DNA of 64,000 bases from CAYJPA01 sp964371945 (GCA_964371945.1 CAYJPA010000012.1:22003-86002), one strand, 5' to 3'; numbered from the stretch's first letter, positions 43,616 through 52,267 are shown. A program made the numbers and translations. The notes: a model not told the origin generated them from the sequence alone.

Positions 43616-44523
43616 CCCGTACTCTGCCCAGCGGTCTCGACAATCCTGCGCGGCAGCTGCAAGCCGTTGACCAGAGCGACGCTAGAGAGGATCATCGCCA
43701 GTCCGATCAGCATGCTCGCGTGCACATCCTCGTTCAGAAAAATGGCGCTCCACAGAATGCCGAAGACCGGGATGAGAAAGCCCGCACTACTCGCCGCTAT
43801 CGCTCCGGCCGACGCGATGAGGTGGAAATAGAGCAAATACGCAACCGACGTACAGAGCAGACCCAGTCCCAGCACGGCGAAGACGACTTTGAGCGATGGC
43901 GACGTATCACTTGATCCCACACCGACCGTTCCTAACGCCAACGGCAAGAGGATGACGGCGGCGCCCAGTTGCTGGCCGGCGGCAGCGGCCAACGATGACA
44001 CTCCCCGGAGCGCTCGTTTCGCGTAGACCGTCGCGACACCGTAGGAGAGCGATGCGAGCAACATCGCAATGACCGATACAGCGAGCCAACCATCAAGCGG
44101 CGCGGGATTCCAGCCCACGAGCACGGCCACTCCGCAAAATCCGAGCGTGAGTCCGGCGAGCTTTTTCTCACCGAGCCGCTCCCTATTCCAGGCCGCGACG
44201 ACAAGCGCGGTGAACAGCGGAGTGGTCGCGTTCAGAATACCGGCGAGCGATGCGGTCAAATGAAGCTCCGCCAGGGCGATCAGCCCATACGGAACGGCCG
44301 CGTTGAGCAATCCCAATATCAAGAAACATCGATCCAGCCGAGGAACTTCACGATGCCGGTAACGCAACAACGCGAAAGCGATCAGGCCGATCGCCGCAAT
44401 TCCGACCCGCAAGAACGAAACAGGCATCGGTCCCAGAGGCGAAACCGCTATGCGGATAAAAAGATAGGACGAGCCCCAGATCGCGGCTAGCAACAGGAGC
44501 GCGGCTAGATCCCTTGCGCGCAT
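43612..44523 (-). CDS. EamA/DMT-superfamily transporter
   Basis: 303 residues with ten membrane helices in two EamA repeats (AIWGSSYLFIRIAVSPL in the first; AYLLYFHLIASAGAIAASSAG in the second). Members export metabolites such as amino acids, purines or thiols. The length and ten-helix layout are normal. It starts at ATG 44523 and is followed on the same strand direction upstream by the AhpD-like gene (about 30 bases between 44553 and 44523), so the two may be co-transcribed from the MarR-controlled promoter. Substrate unknown. Confidence 0.88.
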   Translation of the reverse strand: MRARDLAALLLLAAIWGSSYLFIRIAVSPLGPMPVSFLRVGIAAIGLIAFALLRYRHREVPRLDRCFLILGLLNAAVPYGLIALAELHLTASLAGILNATTPLFTALVVAAWNRERLGEKKLAGLTLGFCGVAVLVGWNPAPLDGWLAVSVIAMLLASLSYGVATVYAKRALRGVSSLAAAAGQQLGAAVILLPLALGTVGVGSSDTSPSLKVVFAVLGLGLLCTSVAYLLYFHLIASAGAIAASSAGFLIPVFGILWSAIFLNEDVHASMLIGLAMILSSVALVNGLQLPRRIVETAGQSTG

Positions 44524-44552
44524 CCCGACTCCTGGCCAATAAGCGAGCTCAC

Positions 44553-45011
44553 CTAAATCTCGGGGGCGAATCGATAGGAGACGCAGAGCCTATTCCATAC
44601 GTTGATTGTGCTGATCGCGGCGGTCAAGCACGCCATTTCGAATTCGGAAAAAACCTTTCGGGTCGCTTCGTACACGTCGTCGGGCACCCGTGTGTCAGCA
44701 ACAAGCGTAAGCGCTTCCGCCCAAGCGAGGGCAGCTTCCTCGCGCTCGGAGAAGATCCCGGCCTCACGCCAGGTCACGACAAGGTTCAGCTTTGGTTGGG
44801 ACACGCCGAGTGACTGAGCGCTCTTGATGTGATATTGAACGCAATAGGCGCAGCCGTTGATCTGCGAAGCGCGCAGGAAAACTAGTTCGAGCAAACCGGC
44901 ATCGAGTCCGGCCTCTTCGGCAGTTTCGCCAAGCGCGACGATTGCCGAGTAGAACTTTGGCGCCAGCTTCTTGAAGTAGGAATTGGTGACACGAGGATGA
45001 GCAGCAACCAC
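44553..45011 (-). CDS. Carboxymuconolactone decarboxylase-like (AhpD-type) protein
   Basis: 152 residues from GTG 45011 (GGAGG six bases upstream); a much longer in-frame version would be antisense to the MarR gene and is rejected. The AhpD/CMD core is clear: LVFLRASQINGCAYCVQYHIKSA with the CxxC pair and the His that make the thiol redox site. Proteins of this type act as alkylhydroperoxidases or in thiol-based peroxide defence. It is divergent from the MarR gene with a perfect palindrome between, which suggests regulation by MarR in response to oxidants or reactive organics, as in OhrR-type pairs. Confidence 0.88.
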   Translation of the reverse strand: MVAAHPRVTNSYFKKLAPKFYSAIVALGETAEEAGLDAGLLELVFLRASQINGCAYCVQYHIKSAQSLGVSQPKLNLVVTWREAGIFSEREEAALAWAEALTLVADTRVPDDVYEATRKVFSEFEMACLTAAISTINVWNRLCVSYRFAPEI

Positions 45012-45043
45012 GATCGACCTCCAATTGACTGAATCATGTGATA

Positions 45044-45075
45044 ATATCAGTGCTCTGATATCAGAGCACTGATAT
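45044..45075. promoter_or_regulatory. Perfect 32-bp palindrome, likely MarR operator
   Basis: ATATCAGTGCTCTGAT and its exact reverse complement at 45044-45075. Each half is itself a near-complete dyad: TATCAG-TGCT-CTGATA and TATCAG-AGCA-CTGATA, which overlap at the central TATCAG/CTGATA. This gives two abutting 16-bp sites for a MarR dimer pair in the 81-base divergent spacer of the AhpD-like and marR genes. Confidence 0.8.
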
Positions 45076-45092
45076 ACTATCAGGACACGGAG

Positions 45093-45566
45093 ATGAGTGA
45101 CAAGTCTGGACCGCGAATACCGCTCCCCGGGGAAGGCAAACGAGGAGAAGAAGGTCACCTCGGGTATTTGCTGCGACAAGCGAGCGGCGCCCTGCGACTG
45201 ACGACCGAGCGGACGCTCGAGGATTTCGGTGTCACGCTGCCGCAGTTCCTGGTGATGACGATGGTCAATGCTTACCCGGGCATCTCTTCCGCCGAAGTCG
45301 CCCGACTTGCCGTGCTCACACCGCAAACGATCAGCCTGATTGTGGGCAATCTCGAGAGAGCCGGTAGGTTGAAGCGCGACGTGAATCCTGCCCACGGTCG
45401 AATTCAGAAAATGGAACTGACAGATGAGGGACGAGCGTTGCTTGCCCGCTGCCGGGAACGCACTCAGTTGATCGAAGCTCAACTACTCGCTGGACTGACA
45501 CCAGAGCAAGAGCAACTCATCAGACGCTGGCTGGTCGACATCGCCACTAAAGATCCCACCCTATAG
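45093..45566 (+). CDS. MarR-family transcriptional regulator
   Basis: 157 residues. Winged-helix core with ISSAEVARLAVLTPQTISLIVGNLERAG as the DNA-binding helices and RIQKMELTDEGRALL as the wing and following strand. No cysteine is placed as in OhrR (none near the N-terminus), so a ligand such as a phenolic compound is likelier than peroxide. The promoter spacer holds a perfect 32-bp palindrome that should be its operator; it can thus control itself and the AhpD-like/DMT genes. The last gene base lies 17 bases from the convergent GNAT gene. Confidence 0.9.
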   Translation: MSDKSGPRIPLPGEGKRGEEGHLGYLLRQASGALRLTTERTLEDFGVTLPQFLVMTMVNAYPGISSAEVARLAVLTPQTISLIVGNLERAGRLKRDVNPAHGRIQKMELTDEGRALLARCRERTQLIEAQLLAGLTPEQEQLIRRWLVDIATKDPTL

Positions 45567-45583
45567 GCATCAGGGATTCGATT

Positions 45584-46357
45584 TCATAAGACTGGCCGAA
45601 AAGACCACAGCGGGTGGTTTGCCAGCAGTTTGAAACCAACGGCGCGATAGAGTCGCGCCCCCGCGTCTGAAGCGACGAGGTGCGCGAATCGGGCGCCCGT
45701 GGCTCGCTCCGCGAGCAGAGCCTTTTCCACCAATGCTCGTCCCAGTCCGCGTCCCTGATACGCCGGATGGGTTCCCATGACCGTCACGTAAACGATTTCA
45801 TCGCCGCGCCAGGTCACTAATGCGCTGGCCGGACCCTCGATAGCTCGCTTCAGATGAAACGTAAGCCGAGGATCGGCCAGCAACGCCGGCCTGAATTCTC
45901 CATCCAAGTCGTCGTACATGGGCCGGTCAAATGCAGCGGCAAAGACGCCCATCACCTCGCGAAAGCCCAGTGGTTCGGTGACGCGCTCGTAGTACGCGTT
46001 GTCAGGTCTCCCGGCGACGATCAAATCTCCGAGCTCAATCCAGTAGTGCGGCAAAACACCCGCGGAGTTAAGCGAGCGTTCCGCCACCGCATCCACCAAT
46101 GACGGAGCGGCTTGGTCGTCGACGCAAACAAGTGCCGGCCAGGGCCGGCCGCTCAACAGCGACAGTCCTTCATCCAGCGCGGCAACGCCGGCCGCTCCTC
46201 CCGCGGTCACAACCAGACAGTTGTGATCGGGCACGACGAAATCGCAGCCGACGAACCACCAGCCGTCTCCCGATTCGGTCACGAACCCCGGAGACGTCTG
46301 CAGCCAGGCCGCAAGTGGTTCGAACGCGAGCCCCAGCCAGTGGCTTGAATCCGTCAA
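45584..46357 (-). CDS. GNAT-family N-acetyltransferase
   Basis: 257 residues. The C-terminal half is a GNAT domain with the acetyl-CoA site in GTHPAYQGRGLGRALVEKAL and the following ARLYRAVGFK motif. The N-terminal half (about 1-120) is less conserved and contains VVPDHNCLVVTAGG, possibly a degenerate second GNAT half as in tandem-GNAT proteins. Its start overlaps the CocE-like hydrolase stop by four bases, so it is the second gene of a two-gene unit. Substrate unknown. Confidence 0.85.
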   Translation of the reverse strand: MTDSSHWLGLAFEPLAAWLQTSPGFVTESGDGWWFVGCDFVVPDHNCLVVTAGGAAGVAALDEGLSLLSGRPWPALVCVDDQAAPSLVDAVAERSLNSAGVLPHYWIELGDLIVAGRPDNAYYERVTEPLGFREVMGVFAAAFDRPMYDDLDGEFRPALLADPRLTFHLKRAIEGPASALVTWRGDEIVYVTVMGTHPAYQGRGLGRALVEKALLAERATGARFAHLVASDAGARLYRAVGFKLLANHPLWSFRPVL

Positions 46358-48087
46358 CTAGCCGCTCCCGTGGGCAGCTCGCCCTGACGGACGGGAAGTT
46401 TGATCCGGCTCGCGTGCGGAGAACCGTGATAAACGGTGTTCGTCGCGATTCTCGGTTCGGCCTGGTCCCTAAGCGGTCCGAAGGTGTTCAGACTTCGTGC
46501 GAACCACGGGAAATCGCTGCTCGTGATGGTCACTCTAATGCGGTGGCCGGGCAGGAAGACGTGGTGAACGGGCCAGAGCTCGATATCGAAGCAATGTATG
46601 TCATCCGAAACCAAAGGTGTCGGGTGTTCGAGCGAATCGCGATACGACGCCCGGAGGCACCCCTGGCAGACCTTGATCGATCGCCCATCCGGATCGACAT
46701 CGGTCAACTTCACGTGCCATTCCGTGTCGTCGCAATCGCTCGCGGCGAAGAGCTCCAGGTGGGGCCAGCCTGAAATCTCAAGCTCCCTAACTAGTGGTGC
46801 GCTGGTGTAGACGAGCACGTCAGCCCGATCCTCCACCTCGTTCATGACGATCGGAGCGTCGTCCATCGTGTAGCTTCTTATGTCAATGCGAGTCGGGGCT
46901 GGATCGGCGGGATCGTACCGGTATGTCTGCCGCTCCTCCGGCGCCTCGCAGGATAGCTCATCGAGCTCCGCCGATTCCCCGTCAAATCGAAGGAAGAGCG
47001 ATTCTTCGCTCTCCGCCAGCGGCCAGTGGTCGGCATGAGTCCAATCGTTGATTCCGCCTCGCCACAGTTTGACTTTCGGCTCGGCGAGTACGCCGTTCTC
47101 GATTCCTTTGAGCCAGTAATCGAACCAGCGCAAATGCACCTGGTCCATATCGACCGCCGCCGCTTCGCCCAGGTAAACGTCGCCATAACTGTGATGCGTG
47201 GTTCGCGCGCCGCCGTGGCTCCAGGGCCCGGCGATCAGGAACTGGCTCCCCTTCGCGGGCGATTTAGCGATCATGCCCTCGTAGTGATGAAACGCGCCGA
47301 GCAGATCCTCGAGGTCGTACCAGCCTGTCACGTGTAGACACGGGTAGTCGAGCTCGGCATAGCGATCGTCAAACCGCATCGCCTTCCAGAAGTCGTCGAG
47401 CGTGTCGTGATCCATCAGATCACGCCACGTCTCTCCAGTCGGATTGATGAATTCACCGATCTTCTCGAGCGGCAGCATCCGCAGGATGTGGTCCCAATCC
47501 TGATGAGCGCGGCCGTACGCCTCGATGATTCGACGGCGGACCATGTAGACCCACCACCCGAAATAGAGTTGGAAACAGCCGTCGGTGTAGGGGATCTCCC
47601 GCATCCAGCGGCCGGCTGCCGAGGTTGAGACCATCGTGACTAGGTGTTCCGGGAGCTCGGCGGCGGTCGCCCATTGCACCCAACCCATGTAGCTGAGCCC
47701 GGTTGTGCCGACTTTGCCCGTGCTCCAGGATTGCCGCGCCGCCCACTCGACCGCATCGTGACCGTCGCGCCCGTCGTTGACAAACGCACGCCATTCGCCT
47801 TCGGATTTTCCGCGTCCACGGCAGTCGACAACGACGAAGATGTACCCGTTCTCCTGGTAAAAGCGTGCCTCGTCGACTTGCGATCCACGTCCCTTATCGT
47901 ACGGGCTCATCGTCACGATCACCGGCGCGGGCAATGCGGATTCAGGCGGGAAGTAAACATCGGCGGCGAGCTCGATGCCGTCGCGCATCGGGATGCCGAT
48001 CTCGGCGACTGGTTTTGTAGGATCGGTCCGCTTCGCGACGGCTTCGTTCGATCGATCTCGCGGTGTGGTGAGATTTTCGGAATTCAC
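46354..48087 (-). CDS. CocE/NonD-family hydrolase (X-Pro dipeptidyl-peptidase type)
   Basis: 577 residues. The alpha/beta-hydrolase domain (about 30-350) has the nucleophile in TGLSYMGWVQ (GxSYxG), a Gly-rich oxyanion region near VDCRGRGKSEGEW and the catalytic His in GPWSHGG; the C-terminal ~200 residues are the jelly-roll domain of this family (for example ELFAASDCDDTEWHVKL). Members hydrolyse acyl esters or amides, such as cocaine esterase and glutaryl-7-ACA acylase. There is no signal peptide, so the enzyme is cytosolic. It leads a two-gene operon with a GNAT protein and is divergent from a small membrane protein gene. Confidence 0.9.
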   Translation of the reverse strand: MNSENLTTPRDRSNEAVAKRTDPTKPVAEIGIPMRDGIELAADVYFPPESALPAPVIVTMSPYDKGRGSQVDEARFYQENGYIFVVVDCRGRGKSEGEWRAFVNDGRDGHDAVEWAARQSWSTGKVGTTGLSYMGWVQWATAAELPEHLVTMVSTSAAGRWMREIPYTDGCFQLYFGWWVYMVRRRIIEAYGRAHQDWDHILRMLPLEKIGEFINPTGETWRDLMDHDTLDDFWKAMRFDDRYAELDYPCLHVTGWYDLEDLLGAFHHYEGMIAKSPAKGSQFLIAGPWSHGGARTTHHSYGDVYLGEAAAVDMDQVHLRWFDYWLKGIENGVLAEPKVKLWRGGINDWTHADHWPLAESEESLFLRFDGESAELDELSCEAPEERQTYRYDPADPAPTRIDIRSYTMDDAPIVMNEVEDRADVLVYTSAPLVRELEISGWPHLELFAASDCDDTEWHVKLTDVDPDGRSIKVCQGCLRASYRDSLEHPTPLVSDDIHCFDIELWPVHHVFLPGHRIRVTITSSDFPWFARSLNTFGPLRDQAEPRIATNTVYHGSPHASRIKLPVRQGELPTGAAS

Positions 48088-48228
48088 GTGTTGCTCCTTA
48101 TGGCGATTATCCCAAACCGCGTCTCATCATCTCGGATTTCCCACGGTTTGGCCATTGCCCCGGCATTGCTTCCCGTCGCACGATCAAGAGGTAAGCGATC
48201 GACTTTGCGACGCGAAGAGGACAACAAT

Positions 48229-48654
48229 ATGCGCAAAGCGATCAAACGAGCGGGATTCGGGCTGGCTGCTCTTCTGGGCGTAGACGCGGTGCTCGCGCTG
48301 GCCAGTCTGCCTTCACTAGTTTCAGACGGCGAATTGTCCAAGGAGTGGCCGGCCCGCATAGCCATCGCCCTGATGGCGATCGGGAACTTCAATCTGCTCT
48401 TGAAACCGAGACCCGGCGGAATTGTGTTCAGTGCCGCCGTACTTGCAGGTACGACATCGTTGGCTACATGTCATGATCTTGGAATCACCGTTTGGGTCGT
48501 CGTTTCGCTCGCGGTCACAGTCATTGCTTCCTTCGATTACGCGGCGAATCGACGAACGGCACGCGTCGAAGCGATTTACGCCCGTATCGAGGAAGAGATC
48601 ATCGACGGATCGCTCTCCCGGGGCGACAAGTCAATCACTTCCGCACAAAAGTAA
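48229..48654 (+). CDS. Small membrane protein of unknown function
   Basis: 141 residues from ATG 48229 (AAGAGG upstream). A longer in-frame version reaching back to 47644 lies antisense to the CocE gene and is rejected. Three or four hydrophobic segments (AGFGLAALLGVDAVLAL, ARIAIALMAIGNFNLLL, GIVFSAAVLAGTTSLAT and ITVWVVVSLAVTVIAS) are followed by an acidic helical tail (ARIEEEIIDGSL). No family recognised. It shares the ~140-base spacer with the divergent CocE gene. Confidence 0.7.
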   Translation: MRKAIKRAGFGLAALLGVDAVLALASLPSLVSDGELSKEWPARIAIALMAIGNFNLLLKPRPGGIVFSAAVLAGTTSLATCHDLGITVWVVVSLAVTVIASFDYAANRRTARVEAIYARIEEEIIDGSLSRGDKSITSAQK

Positions 48655-48659
48655 CGCGG

Positions 48660-49124
48660 TCAGCTCTCGGCGATGACCTCTAGGGCTGGAGATGAGTAGT
48701 AGTCCAAGTCGCGGGGTACCTCAATCACGGCAATCATGTCCTTGTGGAAGAGACACTCGTACCAGAATTCTCCTAACTCGTTGTACGTCCGCAGGTAGAC
48801 ACCGTTGCGATCGATCCGACCCGAGTCGAACTCGTCGCGCGGTGACCGTGCGGGGAACGCCATCCGCGTTTTTCCAACGCACCGTGCCGCCCAATGGAAC
48901 AACCCCGAAATGTCAATCGCGTGACCGCTACGTCGACGGTGATTGCAGCCGGGTTGGCGAGCGCAATCGGTGAACTTGTGTTTGACACATTGAACCGATC
49001 GCCGCATCGAGTGATGTTTGCCAACGATAACGGTAGGAGCACTCCAACTGCAATGATCGTGAACTTCAATCCACGACCTGTATGTCGACCACCGCCGTAT
49101 CGAATTGCTCGCAGACGTGCCATG
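48660..49124 (-). pseudogene. Possible frameshifted membrane protein gene
   Basis: Two adjacent frames together look like one gene. From ATG 49124 the first frame codes MARLRAIRYGGGRHTGRGLK and then one membrane helix (FTIIAVGVLLPLSLA) up to about 48925. From there the protein-like signal continues in another frame with AIDISGLFHWAARC, then SGRIDRNGVYLRTYNELGEF and WYECLFHKDMIAVIEVP to TGA 48660-48662. The first frame degenerates into Arg/Ser-rich shadow sequence after that point. Either a frameshift mutation or an assembly error splits the gene, or only the second frame is real with a start near 49007. No family recognised. Confidence 0.4.
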
Positions 49125-49664
49125 CTTGCTCGATCCTCTGAAATCTTCGTGATCTCATTTTTCACCGCTATGGACCGCCAGAACCTGAGAATCGTTGAAC
49201 AAAGATTGGAATGTGCTGTTGTGCCGGTCCATGTTGTAGCGGGGGATTTTGCCGCGAGCTCGGAAGCAGCATCTGCTGACCGAATAGGCAGTGTCGAGCC
49301 GGACCGAATGACGGTCCCCCGGTCTCTTGTACATAGCGGAGCTCCAACAGCGGCATGAATCGTGTTCACGGCCCGCTCGCGGAGATCAGGGGTTCCAACA
49401 TCGAACCCCTGATCTTTCAGCGGTGATGCAACGTTTACGCGAGGTTCATCGCTCGCCCCACGATTAACGTTTTCGCTTCCGGTAATACGTTGATCGCTAA
49501 ATCAACAGCCGGGTTCGCGCGCCTGATTGATCCGGCCACATGCAGGCGAGTGCCTTAGCCACACTTGCTCTTGCCCAGCAGTCACCGGGCGTGGTATCTT
49601 GCTTCATAGTCCGTACGTACAGTGTGGGAACTCAGGCCGGCAACGGTCCGAGGACGGTTCAACC
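49125..49664. other. Gene-poor stretch upstream of parA, with a strong hairpin
   Basis: About 540 bases without a convincing gene; open frames here have poor composition and no start signals. A perfect 13-bp stem-loop lies at 49383-49415. TTGCCC (49571-49576), 18 bases and TATCTT (49595-49600) could be the parAB promoter. No DnaA boxes or consensus parS (TGTTTCACGTGAAACA) were found here by eye. Confidence 0.4.
49383..49418 (+). terminator. Perfect 13-bp hairpin upstream of parA
   Basis: AGATCAGGGGTTC (49383-49395) pairs perfectly with GAACCCCTGATCT (49403-49415); loop of seven bases, then TTTC. It looks like a terminator for plus-strand transcription entering the parAB region, or a protein-binding dyad of the partition locus. 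Confidence 0.5.
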
Positions 49665-50498
49665 ATGACCCGCATCATTGCCTTCTTCAATCAAAAAGGC
49701 GGCACCGCGAAAACCACCAGCACCCTCAACGTCGCTGCCGCCCTGGCCGAACGTGGCCGCTCGGTGCTGGCGATCGATCTTGATCCGCAGGCAAGCCTAA
49801 CCATGGCCACCGGAATCGACATCGGCGCACTACAGGCATCGGTTTACGATCTCCTGCTCGAAGAGGACTTGAGCTTCAACCATGTCATCCAGCCAACCAG
49901 GGTTCCCGGCGTCGATCTCGTGCCATCCCATCCCGATCTCGCCGCGGCCGAGCTGGAATTGCTCAATGTCTTGGAACGCGAGCGACAACTCTCCTATCGC
50001 TTCAAATCGGCAGATCTTCGCCATTACGACTTCGTGCTGATCGATTCGCCGCCGGCGCTCAATGTGCTCTCGATCAACATTCTGGTCGCGTCGCAGGAAT
50101 TAGTCATTCCGATCGAACCGCATCCGCTTTCGTTGATGGTGCTGCGGCGCCTGTTCGAAACGATCGCCAAGGTGCGCAGGCTCAATCCCGATCTGCGGGT
50201 CCTCGGCTTCCTGCCGACCAAGGTGCACCATTCGTCGCGGCTTGCGGCCGATATGCTCGCCGCGCTGCATGAGGAATTCGCTCAATTGCCGCTTCTGCCG
50301 TCGATTCCGCTCTCAGTCAAAAGCGCGGAATCGGCCGCCGAACGCACCAGCGTGCTCCAGTACATGCCCCGTTCCTCGGTTGCCGCCGCCTATCGCGATG
50401 TCGGCGCGTGGCTCGAACTGAACGACCCCCATCGTTCGCTCCCACCCCGCCTGACGAACCCGGAGGTCACAGCCTCGGAGGCAGCGATCCATGTCTAG
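49665..50498 (+). CDS. parA: ParA/Soj-family chromosome or plasmid partition ATPase
   Basis: 277 residues from ATG 49665, where the ParA homology begins; the longer frame is rejected. Walker A reads KGGTAKTT (residues 11-18) instead of the usual KGGVGKTT, keeping both lysines of the deviant ParA type. LAIDLDPQASLT (switch I) and FVLIDSPPALN (Walker B) are normal. ParA binds DNA nonspecifically with ATP and is moved by ParB-parS. No N-terminal HTH, so it is the short Soj-like type. Its last eight bases overlap parB, so the pair is coupled. Confidence 0.92.
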   Translation: MTRIIAFFNQKGGTAKTTSTLNVAAALAERGRSVLAIDLDPQASLTMATGIDIGALQASVYDLLLEEDLSFNHVIQPTRVPGVDLVPSHPDLAAAELELLNVLERERQLSYRFKSADLRHYDFVLIDSPPALNVLSINILVASQELVIPIEPHPLSLMVLRRLFETIAKVRRLNPDLRVLGFLPTKVHHSSRLAADMLAALHEEFAQLPLLPSIPLSVKSAESAAERTSVLQYMPRSSVAAAYRDVGAWLELNDPHRSLPPRLTNPEVTASEAAIHV

Positions 50499-51540
50499 CG
50501 CGCCCATCGTTCTTTCGGAATCCGCTCCTTCTCGCCGGCGACGCTTTACCGTCGACGATCTCTTCGCCGACCAACGACCGCAAGCGGTTGGCGTGACCGA
50601 TCTGCCGACTGCCAAAGAGATCCGGCTCGACCGAATCGAGCCGGACCCGGATCAACCACGCCATACTTTCGATGAGGCCAAGCTGGCGGAATTGACGTCA
50701 AGCATCATCCTCGAAGGTGTGCTGCAGCCGATTGTTGTGCGCTACGAAACTGGGCGGGACATCTATGTCATCGTGCACGGCGAGCGGCGCTGGCGCGCCA
50801 GCCGCGCCGCGGGGCTGATATCGATTCCAGCGCTCGTGCGAGATGTGCCCGAAGAGCGGCGCTTGATTCAGCAGCTCATGGAGAACATCGTCCGCGACGA
50901 TCTGAACGCGCTCGATCGAGCCGCCGCGCTGCGATTGCTCAAAGCGCAACTAGGCGACGTGCCGTGGGAGCAAGTCGCCGAGGCGGTTGGAATCCGCCGG
51001 AGTCGACTCTTCCAGCTCCTTGGAACCGAAAAGCTGCCCGAGCACATTCAGGCCGATATTCGAGCGGGACGGTTAAGCGAAAAACAGAGCCGTGCATTGC
51101 AGGGGCTCTCCGACGGACATCGCGAAGCGCTTCGCGATGTAATTGTCGCGGAGGATCTGCCGGCCGAAGAAGCGATGCGGCTCGCCCGCGAGCTCAGGGC
51201 GCGCAAGGTGATCGACGATACGAGCGCCGCCTCCGCGGCGCTTGCTCGATTCCGAGCGCCTCGCCGGGTCATCAACACCCGCGAGGATGAGCTCGGAGTA
51301 CTGCTTGCCGCGGTCGCTGATGCGGCGACCGGCGGCAGCGCCGAGCGGGCATCACTCAAACGCCTGGCCGACGACCACGATATCGATCCGTACGATGAGG
51401 ACCGGCTGGTCAGTGAAACACTTTCGCTGGCGCGATCGTTGGCGCGTACGCCGCGGACTGATCTGCGTCCCGGATCTTCCACGTTCGCGGCGCTTGCCGC
51501 GCTCTATGGCGCTCTCGATGCGGCTCTCGCAACCGACTGA
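50491..51540 (+). CDS. parB: ParB-family CTPase/DNA-binding partition protein
   Basis: 349 residues. Domains: N-terminal CTPase/ParB domain with IEPDPDQPRHTF and the GERRWRASRAAG signature (Arg99-Ala103), then a helix-turn-helix region (about 150-230, VAEAVGIRRSRLFQLLG), then a C-terminal dimer region. ParB loads at parS and slides as a CTP clamp, guiding ParA. It starts inside parA (eight-base overlap, GGAGG nine bases upstream). The locus is not next to gidB, rnpA or dnaA as typical chromosomal parAB is. A secondary chromosomal or plasmid-derived system is possible. Confidence 0.92.
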   Translation: MSSAPIVLSESAPSRRRRFTVDDLFADQRPQAVGVTDLPTAKEIRLDRIEPDPDQPRHTFDEAKLAELTSSIILEGVLQPIVVRYETGRDIYVIVHGERRWRASRAAGLISIPALVRDVPEERRLIQQLMENIVRDDLNALDRAAALRLLKAQLGDVPWEQVAEAVGIRRSRLFQLLGTEKLPEHIQADIRAGRLSEKQSRALQGLSDGHREALRDVIVAEDLPAEEAMRLARELRARKVIDDTSAASAALARFRAPRRVINTREDELGVLLAAVADAATGGSAERASLKRLADDHDIDPYDEDRLVSETLSLARSLARTPRTDLRPGSSTFAALAALYGALDAALATD

Positions 51541-51687
51541 CGACGGCGACTTGCGATAGAACCACGGCCGCCCGGTGAGACCGGCGGTTGCTTCTTAATC
51601 GGGTCTAATCGCACAAGAACGTGTACCCTTCGAGGAGCGCGTTTGAGGGGCCCGGCGACCGGCCATCTGTAAGGAGTCAACGTTATT

Positions 51688-52206
51688 ATGTCGTCTGACG
51701 TCGATTTCGAGACGGCGGAGTGGACACTCCTCAAAGAGCTGCCATTCAAGGTCATCTTGGCCGCTGTGGTCGCCGATGTCCGTGGTCCACTCGGCGCCGC
51801 GCGTAAGGAGATGGCACTCGGCGCCCGCGAGCTCGTCAAATCCGCAACGTCGGAGTACACAGACAACGGACTCGTCACGGGAGTCTTGGCCGATGTCGCC
51901 GACGATCCCGCGACAGAAGAAGAGATTTCACTCGACGACGACGAAGCGCGCCAGGCGGCTATCGTCGAGGCAATTGCACTGAGCTCCCAGGCCAACGCGA
52001 TCCTGACCGACCACACGGCGCCCGGCGAGAGCGCGGCGTATATGAAGTGGATTTATGATGCGGCCGAGGCCGCGATCAAGGCCACGAGGAGCGGCGGCTT
52101 TTTGGGGCTGCGTACCTCGGCGGTGAGCTCAAAGGAACAAGATTTTCTCGAGCAGCTTCGCGTTGCGCTGGGAATTCCACCTGCTGAGGAACCGGAAACA
52201 GAATAG
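51688..52206 (+). CDS. Acidic hypothetical protein downstream of parAB
   Basis: 172 residues, strongly acidic, mostly helical. It starts FETAEWTLLKELPFKVILAAVVAD; near the middle there is an acidic cluster (ISLDDDEARQAA). No membrane segment, no cysteine, no known domain recognised. AAGGAG lies 12 bases before ATG 51688. It sits 150 bases after parB on the same strand and before a bidirectional hairpin. The TxxxEW and DVRGPLGAARKEM motifs could be used to search for relatives. Association with partition is only suggested by position. Confidence 0.65.
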   Translation: MSSDVDFETAEWTLLKELPFKVILAAVVADVRGPLGAARKEMALGARELVKSATSEYTDNGLVTGVLADVADDPATEEEISLDDDEARQAAIVEAIALSSQANAILTDHTAPGESAAYMKWIYDAAEAAIKATRSGGFLGLRTSAVSSKEQDFLEQLRVALGIPPAEEPETE

Positions 52207-52232
52207 CAAGCGACACGTTTCGCGTGGAGAAC

Positions 52233-52267
52233 GACAACGGCCACCCCATACAGAGGTGACCGTTGTC
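52233..52267. terminator. Hairpin between convergent genes
   Basis: GACAACGGCCACC (52233-52245) / GGTGACCGTTGTC (52255-52267), one mismatch, nine-base loop. It separates the acidic protein gene from the convergent small-ORF cluster. No clear T-run on either side. Confidence 0.5.

Noticed and set aside
45012..45482. N-terminal extension of the AhpD-like gene to 309 residues
   Set aside because: The extension is antisense to the MarR gene and crosses the palindromic operator; GTG 45011 has GGAGG at the right distance.
47644..48228. Extension of the small membrane protein to 336 residues
   Set aside because: The added part is antisense to the CocE-like hydrolase; ATG 48229 has a suitable ribosome binding site and begins the hydrophobic region.
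48894..49358. 154-codon plus-strand frame before the 13-bp hairpin
   Set aside because: It is antisense to the better-supported minus-strand frames, has no ribosome binding site and no recognisable domain, although its end near the hairpin is suggestive.
49125..49664. Replication origin next to parAB
   Set aside because: No DnaA-box cluster (TTATNCACA), no dnaA/rpmH/gidB genes and no AT-rich unwinding stretch were seen.
52205..52225. parS-like sequence GTTTCGCGTGGAGAAC
   Set aside because: It shares only part of the parS consensus and is not palindromic; treated as chance similarity.
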